A stretch of DNA of 64,000 bases from UBA9659 sp965208605 (GTDB taxonomy: Bacteria > Pseudomonadota > Gammaproteobacteria > Pseudomonadales > Azotimanducaceae), in NCBI GenBank assembly GCA_965208605.1, contig OZ242345.1:1550001-1614000 (forward strand), in the 5' to 3' direction. Below the pieces are notes generated by a model. That model was not told where the DNA came from. It made no database searches and saw only the letters and a list, made by a program, of their open reading frames with translations. A program made the translations under genes and the position numbers. How positions within the stretch are numbered: position 1 is the stretch's first letter; each line of letters starts with the position of its first letter. Shown piece after piece: positions 37,390 to 46,968 of the stretch.

Positions 37390-38769
37390 CTAGGTGCTGA
37401 GCTGCTGACGGCCCGCTTGAATCGCGCGAACCACCTGGGCGGGTGCCGTCCCGCCGATATGGTCTTTCGCGGCTAGGGATCTTTCCAGAGTCAGTTGCTG
37501 AAGGGCTTCCTCGTCAACCAGGGCATGGATGCTTGTCGCCTGGGCGACCGGAATGTCCGCCAGCTCAACTTCCAACTCAACCGCCAGAGCGACCAGCTTG
37601 CCAACAACAGCATGCGCATCTCGAAAGGCTAGCCCCTTGCGCACCAGATAATCTGCAAGATCCGTTGCTGTGGAGAACCCCGTTGCGGCGGCTTCCCGCA
37701 TCTTGTCTCGTTGCGGCACCATTGCCGGAATCATATCGGTAAACGCAGCCAAGGATTCCAGCACCGTGGTCACCGTATCAAAAAGAGGTTCCTTGTCTTC
37801 CTGATTGTCCTTGTTGTAGGCGAGGGCTTGCCCCTTCATCACCGTCAGCAGGCTGATCAGCGCACCAAATACCCGCCCGGACTTGCCTCTGACGATCTCT
37901 GGCAGGTCAGGATTTTTTTTCTGCGGCATGATGGATGAGCCGGTACAGAAGCGATCTGGCAATTCAATGAACCCGAATTGAGGGGATGCCCAGAGGATTA
38001 TTTCCTCCGCCCATCGGGAAAGGTGCATCATCAAAATACTCGCCGCCGCACAGAACTCAATAGCGAAGTCCCGATCGCTGACTGCATCAAGACTGTTAGC
38101 GGCAATGAGCTCAAAGCCAAGCAGGTCGGCAGTCATGCGGCGGTCAATCGGCCAGTTGCTCCCGGCAAGGGCGGCAGCACCCAGGGGCATCCTGTTGACG
38201 CGCTTCCGACAATCCGTCATGCGCTCAAAATCCCGGTCAAGCATTTCAAACCATGCCATCAAATGATGCGCAAATGAGATTGGCTGAGCGACCTGCAGGT
38301 GCGTAAAACCTGGCATCACTGTGTCAGTTTCCGGCTCAGCCAAGTCAAGAATGCCGCTTTGCAGGGCGCGTATCTTGCTACCGATAAGGTCAATCATAGC
38401 TCGTAGGTAGAGCCTGAGATCGGTCGCCACCTGGTCATTTCTTGAGCGTCCGGTGTGGAGTTTTTTGCCGGTTTCCCCGAGCTTGTCAATCAATGCCTGC
38501 TCAATGTTCGTATGTACATCTTCCAGCGCCACCGACCAAGAGAAGTTGCCATTGCTGATATCCTCGGCAATGCTTGCAAGCCCGGTTTTTATCTGCTCAA
38601 GTTCCTTGCTGTTGATAACGCCAATAGCCTCTAACATGCTAGCGTGGGCTATGGAGCCCGCTATGTCGTAAGGCGCAAGAATCTGGTCAAAGGTAACGGA
38701 GGCGGTGAAGGTTTCCGCGAAGGCATCGGTTGCCTCGCGGAACCGCCCACCCCATAATTTGTGCATCAT
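37390..38769 (-). CDS. argH: Argininosuccinate lyase
   Basis: A 459-residue fumarase-superfamily enzyme making arginine and fumarate. The signature loop is GSSIMPQKKNPD; SRNDQVATDLRL and TVMPGFTHLQVAQP are also intact. ATG 38769 or 38766 (MMHKLWGGRF) is chosen; the open frame runs on to 39138 but antisense to hemC and has no conserved residues. It is divergent from hemC. Confidence 0.96.
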   Translation of the reverse strand: MMHKLWGGRFREATDAFAETFTASVTFDQILAPYDIAGSIAHASMLEAIGVINSKELEQIKTGLASIAEDISNGNFSWSVALEDVHTNIEQALIDKLGETGKKLHTGRSRNDQVATDLRLYLRAMIDLIGSKIRALQSGILDLAEPETDTVMPGFTHLQVAQPISFAHHLMAWFEMLDRDFERMTDCRKRVNRMPLGAAALAGSNWPIDRRMTADLLGFELIAANSLDAVSDRDFAIEFCAAASILMMHLSRWAEEIILWASPQFGFIELPDRFCTGSSIMPQKKNPDLPEIVRGKSGRVFGALISLLTVMKGQALAYNKDNQEDKEPLFDTVTTVLESLAAFTDMIPAMVPQRDKMREAAATGFSTATDLADYLVRKGLAFRDAHAVVGKLVALAVELEVELADIPVAQATSIHALVDEEALQQLTLERSLAAKDHIGGTAPAQVVRAIQAGRQQLST

Positions 38770-38845
38770 GCCTTTCACTAGTAATACTCTTTCATATACT
38801 GAAGAATCCCGGATTATAACAGCAAGCCCCCAAGCATAGTCATCT

Positions 38846-39790
38846 ATGAATATGAAGCAGCTCCGTATCGCGACACGCAAAAGCAAGCTCGCGCTTTGGC
38901 AGGCAAGGCATGTCAAGGAATTGATTGAAGCCCGCCATAGTGAGCTTCGCTGTGAACTGGTCGGGATGATGACCGAAGGCGATGTGCAGCATGATAAAAA
39001 CCCCAGCAAGCCCATCGACAAGGGTGTTTTTGTCAGGACCCTGGAACAGGCGCTGCTTGATGGCCGGGTGGACCTTGCCGTCCATTCTATGAAGGACTTA
39101 CCTGGTGCCCTGCCCGATGGGCTGATGATTGCCGCCATCTGTGCCCGGGCTGACCCCAGGGATGCACTCGTATCTAATCGTTTTGAGCGGCTGGAAGACC
39201 TGCCTCAGGAGGCGCTTATTGGCTCTTCTAGTTTGCGGCGGCGACTACAAATAGGCGCTCATTTTCCGCAGCTTCGATTTGCCGACCTGAGGGGTAATGT
39301 GGAGACCCGGCTGAGCCAGCTAGATGCGGGTCTGTACGATGCCCTAGTGCTTGCCGTTGCGGGCTTGGAGCGCCTACAACTCGGGCATAGGATTACGCAG
39401 AAGATCCCGACCCACCTGTCCCTGCCCGCTGCGGGGCAAGGTGCTGTAGGGATTGAAAGCCGAGCGGATGATGCAGCACTCAATGCACTCCTGAGTGACA
39501 TAGGTGATCGCGACACCCAGCTGTGTGTTTTTTCTGAACGGCTAGTCACCCAGACCCTGGGAGCGACCTGCGACCTGCCGATCGCCGTCTTTGCCAGCCT
39601 GGACTCAGGGGAACTATCTATTGCTGCCTTTGTGGCGGACATCAAGGGCGAGACCAGCATTCACCATAGCCTCCAGGGACCAGCAACGCATGCGTCTCAG
39701 CTGGCACTTACCCTGGCTGAAAATTTGATTGACCAGGGTGCCCGCCGGCTTATCGCTGGCCCAGGGCATGCTGAGTCAAATCCGCTTTGA
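38846..39790 (+). CDS. hemC: Hydroxymethylbilane synthase
   Basis: A 314-residue porphobilinogen deaminase. It opens RIATRKSKLALWQA; HSMKDLPGALPDG, SLRRRLQIGA and DLRGNVETRL are conserved; the dipyrromethane cofactor attaches to Cys in TLGATCDLPIAVFA. The start at ATG 38846 is followed by another in-frame ATG at 38852. First gene of hemC-D-X-Y. Confidence 0.96.
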   Translation: MNMKQLRIATRKSKLALWQARHVKELIEARHSELRCELVGMMTEGDVQHDKNPSKPIDKGVFVRTLEQALLDGRVDLAVHSMKDLPGALPDGLMIAAICARADPRDALVSNRFERLEDLPQEALIGSSSLRRRLQIGAHFPQLRFADLRGNVETRLSQLDAGLYDALVLAVAGLERLQLGHRITQKIPTHLSLPAAGQGAVGIESRADDAALNALLSDIGDRDTQLCVFSERLVTQTLGATCDLPIAVFASLDSGELSIAAFVADIKGETSIHHSLQGPATHASQLALTLAENLIDQGARRLIAGPGHAESNPL

Positions 39791-39830
39791 CTATCTCAGT
39801 GACTAGCCCAGTGAACTATCCCAGTGAATA
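39789..39830 (+). repeat. 12-13 bp tandem repeat across the hemC stop and hemD start
   Basis: GACTATCTCAGT, GACTAGCCCAGT and GAACTATCCCAGT, then GAATAATCAGG. The first unit contains the hemC TGA region and the last supplies the GTG start codon of hemD (39824). Confidence 0.75.
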
Positions 39831-40642
39831 ATCAGGCGAAGCATCAGGTGCTACTCACCCGACCCGCAGGGGGAAATGAAGCCCTTGCCACCAGACTCAG
39901 GTCCCAGGGCTATAGGGTCAGTATCCGCCCCATGCTCAAACTCTCGGCATTATCGGATTCCCAGGACCTGCAGCAGACCGCAACTCGTCTGCACCAGTAC
40001 CAAAAGATAATTTTTGTGAGTAAAAGTAGCGTCCACTTCGGCATGACCCTCGCGGCACAACACTGGCAGACCCTGCCCAGGGAACCGGAATGGCTCGCCG
40101 TAGGACCCGGCACTGCCCAGGCACTGAGAGGATTCGGCATCCAAGCCATCTACCCCGAGTCTTCGGGCAGCGAGGGTCTGTTAAACCTGCCGCAACTCTG
40201 CCCTCCGGTGGCTGGGCGAGTGCTGATTGTGCGGGGCCGGGGTGGCCGAGAATTGCTCTTTGCTGAGCTTGCCCAACGCGGGGCCGAGGTTGAATACTGG
40301 GAAGTCTATAATCGTTCCGAGGTCATTCACGATGATCTGCCCGGGCTGATCACCGAAGCCACGGCAATCCTGCCGTGCACTCCCAACAAGTCAAACGCGC
40401 CAAACAAGTCAAATGCGCCAAACAAGTCAAACGCGCCAAGCCAGTTGCTTGTCGTTTTGACCAGTATGGAGATGCTGGAAATTTTTGCCCGGCAAATAGG
40501 TCCTCTTGCCCAGCATTGCCTGCTATTGGTGCCGTCTCAGCGCATTGCCGACCAAGCCATGTCTTATGCTTTTCATGCGGTACGCAATGTGGGTGCCGCT
40601 TCTGAACAAGCCCTGTATGATGCAATTCTAGATGAACACTAA
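39824..40642 (+). CDS. hemD: Uroporphyrinogen-III synthase with repeat insertion
   Basis: A 272-residue enzyme closing hydroxymethylbilane to uroporphyrinogen III. Family marks: VLLTRPAGGNEALATRL, IIFVSKSSVHFG, WLAVGPGTAQAL, VLIVRGRGGRELL. It starts with GTG inside a tandem repeat. An insertion near residues 186-206 (PNKSNA repeated three times), encoded by 18-bp units at 40381-40440, lies where homologues have a short loop before VVLTSMEML. The rest looks normal. Confidence 0.9.
   Translation: MNNQAKHQVLLTRPAGGNEALATRLRSQGYRVSIRPMLKLSALSDSQDLQQTATRLHQYQKIIFVSKSSVHFGMTLAAQHWQTLPREPEWLAVGPGTAQALRGFGIQAIYPESSGSEGLLNLPQLCPPVAGRVLIVRGRGGRELLFAELAQRGAEVEYWEVYNRSEVIHDDLPGLITEATAILPCTPNKSNAPNKSNAPNKSNAPSQLLVVLTSMEMLEIFARQIGPLAQHCLLLVPSQRIADQAMSYAFHAVRNVGAASEQALYDAILDEH
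40381..40440 (+). repeat. 18-bp coding tandem repeat in hemD
   Basis: Three units based on CCAAACAAGTCAAACGCG (second copy with AATGCG), encoding PNKSNA each. Confidence 0.95.
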
Positions 40643-40684
40643 ACCTCTTAACAGTAAACTCTTAACAACAAACTCTTTTTAATA
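40640..40684 (+). repeat. 15-bp tandem repeat between hemD and hemX
   Basis: TAAACCTCTTAACAG, TAAACTCTTAACAAC and AAACTCTTTTTAATA. The first unit includes the hemD stop TAA. The hemX ribosome site follows. Confidence 0.85.
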
Positions 40685-40695
40685 AAAGCAGGCAG

Positions 40696-41853
40696 ATGAA
40701 TCAAATCACCATGACCACAGAAAAAGACACGAGCAAAACTCCAGAGCCCTTCTCAGAAAGACCCTTCTCAGAAGAGTCTTCAGGAAAGCCCCGCTCAGGG
40801 GTCCTTGGCAATATCTTTTATCTGCTGGTGTTGGTGGTGGTGTTAGGGCTGCTTTCCTGGACCTCTTATGTCTTCTATCAGCAGATACTGGCAGACCAAA
40901 GGACGACCAGCAGTAATGACCAGAAGGCGCAGCAGGCGCTCAGACTGGAGCGGCTTGAAGCGCAGTTTCGGGCAGACCAGGCCGCCCTTCTGAAGCTCCA
41001 AGAGACGCTTGCTCAATACCATGCTGAGCAGGTGTCTACTGCTCAAGCCCTCGCAACATTCCGACTGGACACCAAGATCGAGATTGCCGATATACAAGAG
41101 CGATGGGGTACTGATAACCAGAGTTGGCTCTATGCGGAGGTGGCATATCTGCTCCGTATAGCGAAGCAGCGACTGTTGATGGGAGGCGACACCCGTACAG
41201 CCCTGAGCCTATTACAAGAGGCAAATGAGTCCATCATGAATGCACGCGGGTCGGCAGTGGCGTACGCATATCCACTCCGGCAAGCCCTGGCACAGGACAT
41301 AGCGACCCTAAAAGCCGCTGCCAGCCCTGATATAGAGGGGCTATATCTAGATTTGTCTGCCCAGATGACACAGGTCAGCCAGTTGCAGCAGAAAATTCCT
41401 GGTGCTGCTTCCAAGCCGATGGAGTCCCCTCCTGAGGCCAGCCCTCAGACGACGAGCCAAGGCACCCTGGCAGTGGCTGGTGCCATAGGGAAGAGGCTCT
41501 TAACACTGTTTGATTTCCGGCAGGGCAGGCCGCCAGTGGTGCCGCTCCTGCCACCCAGAGAGGCATATTATCTACGCCATAATCTGCTCTTGAAGCTGCA
41601 GATCACGCAGCTGGCATTGCTGGAAAAGAACCAACAGGTATATCAAACCAGCCTTGCCGAAGCCCAGGATTGGGTGCAACGCTTTTTTGACCCGGAGCAT
41701 GCAGTGACCCAGGCAATGTTGGCTTCTTTTAGCCAATTGCGCCAAGCCAAGGTGGACGCTGAAGTCCCGGATATCAGCAGCTCTTTGCGCGAGGCGCGTA
41801 GTCTGTTGGCGGCGCTCCAGCACACACAAACTCAACCGGCGGAAAGCCCGTGA
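40696..41853 (+). CDS. hemX: HemX family membrane protein
   Basis: A 385-residue protein of the proteobacterial HemX family, once called a uroporphyrinogen methylase but without a methylase fold. One membrane segment (IFYLLVLVVVLGLLSWTSYVF) is followed by a long coiled-coil (RLERLEAQFRADQAALLKL) and a periplasmic domain with WLYAEVAYLLRIAKQRLLM, the most conserved block. The N-terminus has a 15-bp repeat coding FSERPFSEE. The GTGA overlap couples it to hemY. Confidence 0.88.
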   Translation: MNQITMTTEKDTSKTPEPFSERPFSEESSGKPRSGVLGNIFYLLVLVVVLGLLSWTSYVFYQQILADQRTTSSNDQKAQQALRLERLEAQFRADQAALLKLQETLAQYHAEQVSTAQALATFRLDTKIEIADIQERWGTDNQSWLYAEVAYLLRIAKQRLLMGGDTRTALSLLQEANESIMNARGSAVAYAYPLRQALAQDIATLKAAASPDIEGLYLDLSAQMTQVSQLQQKIPGAASKPMESPPEASPQTTSQGTLAVAGAIGKRLLTLFDFRQGRPPVVPLLPPREAYYLRHNLLLKLQITQLALLEKNQQVYQTSLAEAQDWVQRFFDPEHAVTQAMLASFSQLRQAKVDAEVPDISSSLREARSLLAALQHTQTQPAESP

Positions 41854-43046
41854 AACGACCCCTGATCATCCTGCTTCTGGTAACCATAGTTGCTGGGGTC
41901 CTGGGGACCTTGATCGCCAATGATCCAGGATATGTTTTTGTGTCCTACCAGGACTATTCCCTGCAAACCGGCCTCTGGGTCATGCTCGGGGTGATTATTA
42001 TCCTGCTGGTATTGTTGTCTCAGGTTGCCCGGCTGGTCAGGGGCTTGCTTGGCTCTCCCAAACGCTATCACAACTGGCGCACTGGCAAGCAGGCGCACCG
42101 GGCAAGCCAGTCGGCACTCAAAGGGATGCGGTTGCTGTTTGAAGGCGAGTATGAGCAAGCGCGTCGGTATCTGGGGGCTGATGCGGACAAGCTTGATACA
42201 CAAGGCATGGGTACAAAGGACACTGATGCAGAAGCCAACATGGCGCAGGGAATCAATTACCTGGCAGCGGCTCGGGCGGCTGATGCTATGGGTGACGATG
42301 CAGCAAGGGACAGCTATCTCCGACTCTCGGAGGAGGCTACCCCAGCACTACGCAAGGCAAGACAGATGACCACAGCAGAACTGGCACTGCAGCGCGGCGA
42401 CTATGCTTTGAGTCTGGATGCCTTGGCGGATTTAGCACCGAGTAAACATCTACTGCATCTCAAACGAGATGCCCTCTTACAACGGGGCGACTGGCAAGGC
42501 ATGCTCGCCCTGGTGCCAAAAATCTCCAAGATTGATCAGATGGCGGCACTTGCTTATGAAAAGCAAGCCCTATATCGCGGCTTTGCGGAACATAAACAGC
42601 ATGACGCCGAGTTGACGAAGCTGTACCGGTCGCTTTCCCGGGCGGCAAGAGAAGCCCCAGAAATCATCTTCGCTTATGTTGAGGCACTGTCATCCAAGGA
42701 GACAGTAGAGCCGCTACTTCGGCAGACTATCCGGCGGGAATGGTGTCCCCAACTCTTGGAGCTGTACGCCAGCCTTGATTTGGTGCCGATCAAGTTAAGA
42801 CTGAAGACCACGGAAAAATGGCTCACTGAGCATCCAGATGATGCGGCTCTGCACTACTGTCTGGGGTGCATTTATGAGCAGGCGGGCCTCAGCAGCCTTG
42901 AGGGTGGCGGCGACAGTGGGTCTCAAGGCATTTCCCGCGGTGCAAAAATATCCGTCCATCGGAAACTTGCCAGTCTTCTGGCTTTGGAAGGTGACCTGGT
43001 GCGCAGTAATCAGCATCTACGCATCGCCTTGGAGCAGGCAACCTAG
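41850..43046 (+). CDS. hemY: HemY family TPR membrane protein
   Basis: A 398-residue protein, not the protoporphyrinogen oxidase of the same name. The HemY_N domain has two membrane segments around NDPGYVFVSYQDYSLQTGLWV, followed by TPR-like helices (KARQMTTAELALQRGDYAL; DAALHYCLGCIYEQAGL). The start is GTG 41850 overlapping the hemX stop. The role in heme supply is unclear; it is nearly always next to hemX. Confidence 0.9.
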   Translation: MKRPLIILLLVTIVAGVLGTLIANDPGYVFVSYQDYSLQTGLWVMLGVIIILLVLLSQVARLVRGLLGSPKRYHNWRTGKQAHRASQSALKGMRLLFEGEYEQARRYLGADADKLDTQGMGTKDTDAEANMAQGINYLAAARAADAMGDDAARDSYLRLSEEATPALRKARQMTTAELALQRGDYALSLDALADLAPSKHLLHLKRDALLQRGDWQGMLALVPKISKIDQMAALAYEKQALYRGFAEHKQHDAELTKLYRSLSRAAREAPEIIFAYVEALSSKETVEPLLRQTIRREWCPQLLELYASLDLVPIKLRLKTTEKWLTEHPDDAALHYCLGCIYEQAGLSSLEGGGDSGSQGISRGAKISVHRKLASLLALEGDLVRSNQHLRIALEQAT

Positions 43047-43112
43047 GGGCTATTCATTAGCCGCTCCGCGCCTTCTGGCGACTTACGGCGCGGGGGGCTA
43101 GTCACTAGTGTG

Positions 43113-43865
43113 CTATTCATTAGGGCTATAAGAAAATATATCCGAGAAGATCCGGTCGGCCGCCAGGCCTCTTGCTATGAAAGCATTACAGACCGCGTAG
43201 ACCATAGCGGGACCCCCTGAGATATAGACGTTTAGACTGGCTACTGAATCAAAATCAGCTAAGGCGACATCCCCGACTAGCCCCCTACTGCCTTGCCAGC
43301 CGGGGGAAGACTCAGGCGCACTCACCACCGGCGTAAAGTAAAAATTCTCATGCTCGGCTTGCCAGGCTTCACATACCTGACGGAAATATAAATCCTGAGC
43401 CGAGACCACCCCCCAGTAAAGATGTATCGGCTGCGCAAAACCGCCGGGCGCGAGGAACTCAATGATGCTTTTCATCTGAGTAATGCCAGTGCTAGCGGCA
43501 ATCAATACCAGAGGACTTGAGGGTGCCTCGGTGATATAGCAGTCACCCAGCGGCATTTCAATTTCAATCTTGGTGTTTGGTTTTAGAAGCGCTTGATCTA
43601 GAAGCGCCTCAATAGCGAGAGAATCTTCTGATTCGGGAGTGGGCCGGACATGCAATTCAATCTTGTCCGTGATCTGGGGTGAATTGGCGATGGAGAAGGG
43701 ACATTCCTTGCCGGGCAAGAGCACATGCAGATATTGCCCCGCCCGAAAATCGGTAACTTCCCCGGCGGGCATTTCCAGCAGCACCCGGCGCGTGTCGTGA
43801 TTGTAATAATCAATCGCACCGATGGTGCAGTGGAATCTTTGGGGTGCTGGTGGTTTTAACATCAA
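43113..43865 (-). CDS. NAD(P)H-flavin reductase (Fre-like)
   Basis: A 250-residue ferredoxin-reductase-fold protein. The FAD site is AGQYLHVLLPGKECPFSIAN (PFSIA in place of the common RPYSIA), and the NAD(P) site is LVLIAASTGITQMKSIIEF with a late ISGGPAMVY. No iron-sulfur domain is present. In pseudomonads a Fre-like gene lies near rho and ubiD; rho is the next gene here but ubiD is absent. It probably supplies reduced flavin. Confidence 0.87.
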   Translation of the reverse strand: MMLKPPAPQRFHCTIGAIDYYNHDTRRVLLEMPAGEVTDFRAGQYLHVLLPGKECPFSIANSPQITDKIELHVRPTPESEDSLAIEALLDQALLKPNTKIEIEMPLGDCYITEAPSSPLVLIAASTGITQMKSIIEFLAPGGFAQPIHLYWGVVSAQDLYFRQVCEAWQAEHENFYFTPVVSAPESSPGWQGSRGLVGDVALADFDSVASLNVYISGGPAMVYAVCNAFIARGLAADRIFSDIFSYSPNE

Positions 43866-43917
43866 ACAATTAGCAGCGTTGCCAATCCATAAAGCGCAGA
43901 GCCAGGGGTTAGTTTTG

Positions 43918-45177
43918 TTAGTTGCGCTTCATCGCGGCAAAAAACTCATCATTGGTTTTCGTCTGCTTCATCCTGTCCAGTAGAAATTCAATGGCAACAA
44001 CATCATCCATTTCATGAAGAATTTTGCGCAGAATCCAAACTTTTTGCAGTTCTTCATCAGACATCAGCAGATCTTCACGACGGGTGCCGGAGCGTCTGAT
44101 GTTGATGGCGGGGTAGATGCGCTTCTCGGCAATTTTGCGTTCAAGATGTAGTTCAAGATTACCCGTGCCTTTGAATTCTTCGTAAATGACCTCGTCCATC
44201 TTGGAGCCAGTGTCAATCAAACAGGTGGAAATGATAGTAAGACTGCCGCCTTCTTCTATATTCCTTGCCGCGCCGAAAAATCGCTTCGGTCGCTCAAGCG
44301 CATGCGCGTCTATACCCCCCGTCAACACCTTTCCTGAAGCGGGTATGACGGTATTGTATGCCCGTGCTAGCCGGGTCATGGAGTCCAGCAGAATAATGAC
44401 ATCCGTTTTGTGCTCAACCAGGCGTTTTGCCTTTTCTATCACCATCTCGCTCACCTGGACATGCCGGGCGGGCGGCTCGTCAAAAGTGCTGGCAACAACT
44501 TCCCCTCTGACCGAGCGTTGCATCTCGGTGACTTCTTCTGGCCGCTCGTCAATCAAGAGCACGATGAGATGACATTCGGGATTATTCCGAATAATAGACT
44601 GCGCAATGTTTTGCAATATGAGCGTCTTGCCCGCCTTGGGTGGCGACACAATCAAGCCTCGTTGCCCTTTACCGATAGGCGCAGTGAGATCAATGATGCG
44701 TGCGGTGAGATCTTCGGTGCTGCCGTTGCCTACTTCAAGACTAAGCGACTGGTCGGGGAAGAGTGGCGTGAGGTTCTCAAATAGGATTTTGTTTTTACTC
44801 TCCGCCGGGTCGGCGAAGTTAATTGAATCAACCTTGAGTAATGCAAAATAACGTTCGCTATCCTTTGGTGGCCTGACCTTGCCGGAAATGGTGTCCCCGG
44901 TACGGAGATTAAAACGTCTAATTTGACTCGGTGAGACATAAATATCATCGGGTCCCGCCAGATAGGAGAAGTCGGGCGAGCGCAGGAACCCAAAGCCATC
45001 CTGCAATATCTCCAAGGTGCCCTCACCAGTAATGGATTCACCGCCCTTGGCGTGTTTTCTGAGTAGGCTGGCGATAATTTCCTGCTTGCGGGAACGACCC
45101 ATGTTTTCCATGCCCATTTCCTGGGCGATTTCGAGAAGTTCCGGTATAGGTTTAGCTTTAAGCTCGGTTAAATTCAT
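43918..45177 (-). CDS. rho: Transcription termination factor Rho
   Basis: A 419-residue hexameric RNA helicase. The RNA-binding domain has LEILQDGFGFLRSPDFSYL and DDIYVSPSQIRRF; Walker A is SPPKAGKTLILQNIA; Walker B is VIILLDSMTRLARAYN; the Q and R loops are in KVLTGGIDAHALERPKRF. Length and motifs match E. coli. A 286-base leader without a gene separates it from trxA and may hold the autoregulatory leader known for rho. Confidence 0.98.
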   Translation of the reverse strand: MNLTELKAKPIPELLEIAQEMGMENMGRSRKQEIIASLLRKHAKGGESITGEGTLEILQDGFGFLRSPDFSYLAGPDDIYVSPSQIRRFNLRTGDTISGKVRPPKDSERYFALLKVDSINFADPAESKNKILFENLTPLFPDQSLSLEVGNGSTEDLTARIIDLTAPIGKGQRGLIVSPPKAGKTLILQNIAQSIIRNNPECHLIVLLIDERPEEVTEMQRSVRGEVVASTFDEPPARHVQVSEMVIEKAKRLVEHKTDVIILLDSMTRLARAYNTVIPASGKVLTGGIDAHALERPKRFFGAARNIEEGGSLTIISTCLIDTGSKMDEVIYEEFKGTGNLELHLERKIAEKRIYPAINIRRSGTRREDLLMSDEELQKVWILRKILHEMDDVVAIEFLLDRMKQTKTNDEFFAAMKRN

Positions 45178-45463
45178 AGGGGCAACTTTTGGGTAGAGGA
45201 TAGTGGGAAGGGCAACGCAATAGCGTCAGGTTTATGGAGTTTCCAAGTTTTGGTTAGTGGTGAGGTGATCGGGGTAAGACTCAGACCCGCCTCAATATAC
45301 TGAATGTTTGACTAGAGTTTAATTAGTATTTGTTTGAGATTAAAGCTGTTTGAAGGCGATATGTGGCTTACTCCAATAACCACCCTCGAAAATCACAGCG
45401 GCGAAAATGCTTGATATGCCTATAAATGTCAACTGTTTTTTATGCTTGTTTTAAAGAGCGGGT

Positions 45464-45787
45464 TCAGATATTGCTGTCCAGGAAGGCAGTCAGTTGTGAC
45501 TTTGACAGCGCCCCTACCTTGGTGGCCTCAACAAGACCATTCTTGAAGAGCATCAATGTGGGTATGCCTCGGATACCGTACCGGGGCGGAGTGCCTTCGT
45601 TGGCGTCTATATCAAGTTTGCAGACTTTCATCTTGCCGTCATATTCAGTAGCGATTTCTTCCAGGACCGGGGCAATCACTTTGCAGGGTCCGCACCACTC
45701 AGCCCAGTAGTCTACTAGAACGGGAAGGTCGGATTTTAATACATCAGCTTCAAATGTAGCGTCGGATGTATGTTGGATGTCGGTCAT
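45464..45787 (-). CDS. trxA: Thioredoxin 1
   Basis: A 107-residue thioredoxin with active site WAEWCGPCKVIAP and cis-proline IRGIPTLMLFKNG. Located upstream of rho as in most gammaproteobacteria. GGAGG-type ribosome site (TGGAGGAATAG) precedes the start on the minus strand. Confidence 0.97.
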   Translation of the reverse strand: MTDIQHTSDATFEADVLKSDLPVLVDYWAEWCGPCKVIAPVLEEIATEYDGKMKVCKLDIDANEGTPPRYGIRGIPTLMLFKNGLVEATKVGALSKSQLTAFLDSNI

Positions 45788-45861
45788 TGCTATTCCTCCA
45801 GAGTGGTTGATAGATTATGAATTAAAATTTGCACATTATGAAGATCTGCTTGCCATTTTTT

Positions 45862-46854
45862 TTACCGGGACAGTTGCTCGGCAACCTGTTTGGCAAAATA
45901 AGTCAGGATGGCATCCGCGCCGGCGCGTTTCATGCTCAGTAACGATTCCCTAATGATAGCCTCACTCAGCCAGCCCTTTTCTATGGCGGCCATTTGCATG
46001 GCATATTCACCACTCACCTGATAGACCATAGTGGGCACCCCGAACTCATCTTTTATGCGGCGCACAATATCAAGGTAGGGCAGGCCCGGTTTGACCATCA
46101 CCATGTCCGCGCCTTCATTAATATCAAGGGCAACCTCGTGCAGGGCTTCATCGGTATTTGCTGGGTCCATCTGATAGGTTTTTTTGTCGCCCGACCCGAG
46201 ATTAGCGGCGGAACCTACCGCGTCTCGAAAGGGCCCATAAAATGCGGAAGCATACTTAGCAGAATACGCCATGATGATGGTGTTGTGATGTCCCTCGGCT
46301 TCAAGTGCTTCCCGAATGACACCAATGCGCCCATCCATCATATCGGAAGGGGCTAGTATATTGACCCCCGCCGCAGCCTGGTGCATCGCTTGTTTAACCA
46401 ACGCCTCCAGAGTGACATCATTATCAATATATCCCCGCTCATCTAGTATCCCGTCCTGACCGTGACTGGTATAGGGGTCTAGCGCAACGTCGGTCATCAC
46501 GCCTAGCTCGGGGCAGGCGTCCTTAATTGCGCGCACTGCTTGAGGCGTTAATCCCTCTGGATTAAAGGCTTCATCACCGCCAGGGGACTTCTGCTCCTGG
46601 GGGACAACGGGGAAAAGTGCGATGACCGGGATGCCCAGTGCTTCTGCTTCTTTTGCTTCCTGCACTAGCAGGTCAAGAGACCAGCGGAAGACGCCCGGCA
46701 TACTAGGGATGGGCGTTTTTGTATTTTCCCCCTCCTGCACAAACACCGGATAGATCAGGTCGCCAACACCGAGTGCCTGTTCCTGCATCAGCCGGCGGGA
46801 AAATGCGTGCGTGCGCATACGGCGCATTCGGGTTTGGGGGAAGTTGCGAAGCAT
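45862..46854 (-). CDS. hemB: Delta-aminolevulinic acid dehydratase (porphobilinogen synthase)
   Basis: About 330 residues. The Schiff-base lysine is in MVMVKPGLPYLD; the second lysine is in MAYSAKYASAFYGPFRDA. The metal site reads DVALDPYTSHGQDG, with Asp where zinc-type enzymes have cysteines (CxCxYTSHGHC), so this is the Mg-responsive, zinc-independent class as in Pseudomonas. ATG 46854 (MLRNFPQTRMRR) is preferred; the TTG at 46881 has no ribosome site. Confidence 0.96.
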   Translation of the reverse strand: MLRNFPQTRMRRMRTHAFSRRLMQEQALGVGDLIYPVFVQEGENTKTPIPSMPGVFRWSLDLLVQEAKEAEALGIPVIALFPVVPQEQKSPGGDEAFNPEGLTPQAVRAIKDACPELGVMTDVALDPYTSHGQDGILDERGYIDNDVTLEALVKQAMHQAAAGVNILAPSDMMDGRIGVIREALEAEGHHNTIIMAYSAKYASAFYGPFRDAVGSAANLGSGDKKTYQMDPANTDEALHEVALDINEGADMVMVKPGLPYLDIVRRIKDEFGVPTMVYQVSGEYAMQMAAIEKGWLSEAIIRESLLSMKRAGADAILTYFAKQVAEQLSR

Positions 46855-46937
46855 GCTATGAACCAAGAATGTATCAACCAAGAGAACTGGAATAGAAGGC
46901 GGGCATTATACATATTTTATGCCTTGCTGGGTTCTCG

Positions 46938-46968
46938 CCGTCATTCTTGCCTACGGCGAGAATGACGG
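46938..46968. repeat. Minimal dispersed element (hairpin only)
   Basis: CCGTCATTCTTGCC and GGCGAGAATGACGG face each other with almost no interior. This is the smallest copy and shows that the ends form a tight hairpin. Confidence 0.75.

Noticed and set aside
38770..39138. N-terminal extension of argH.
   Set aside because: The extension is antisense to hemC and has no conserved residues; MMHKLWGGRF is the standard start.
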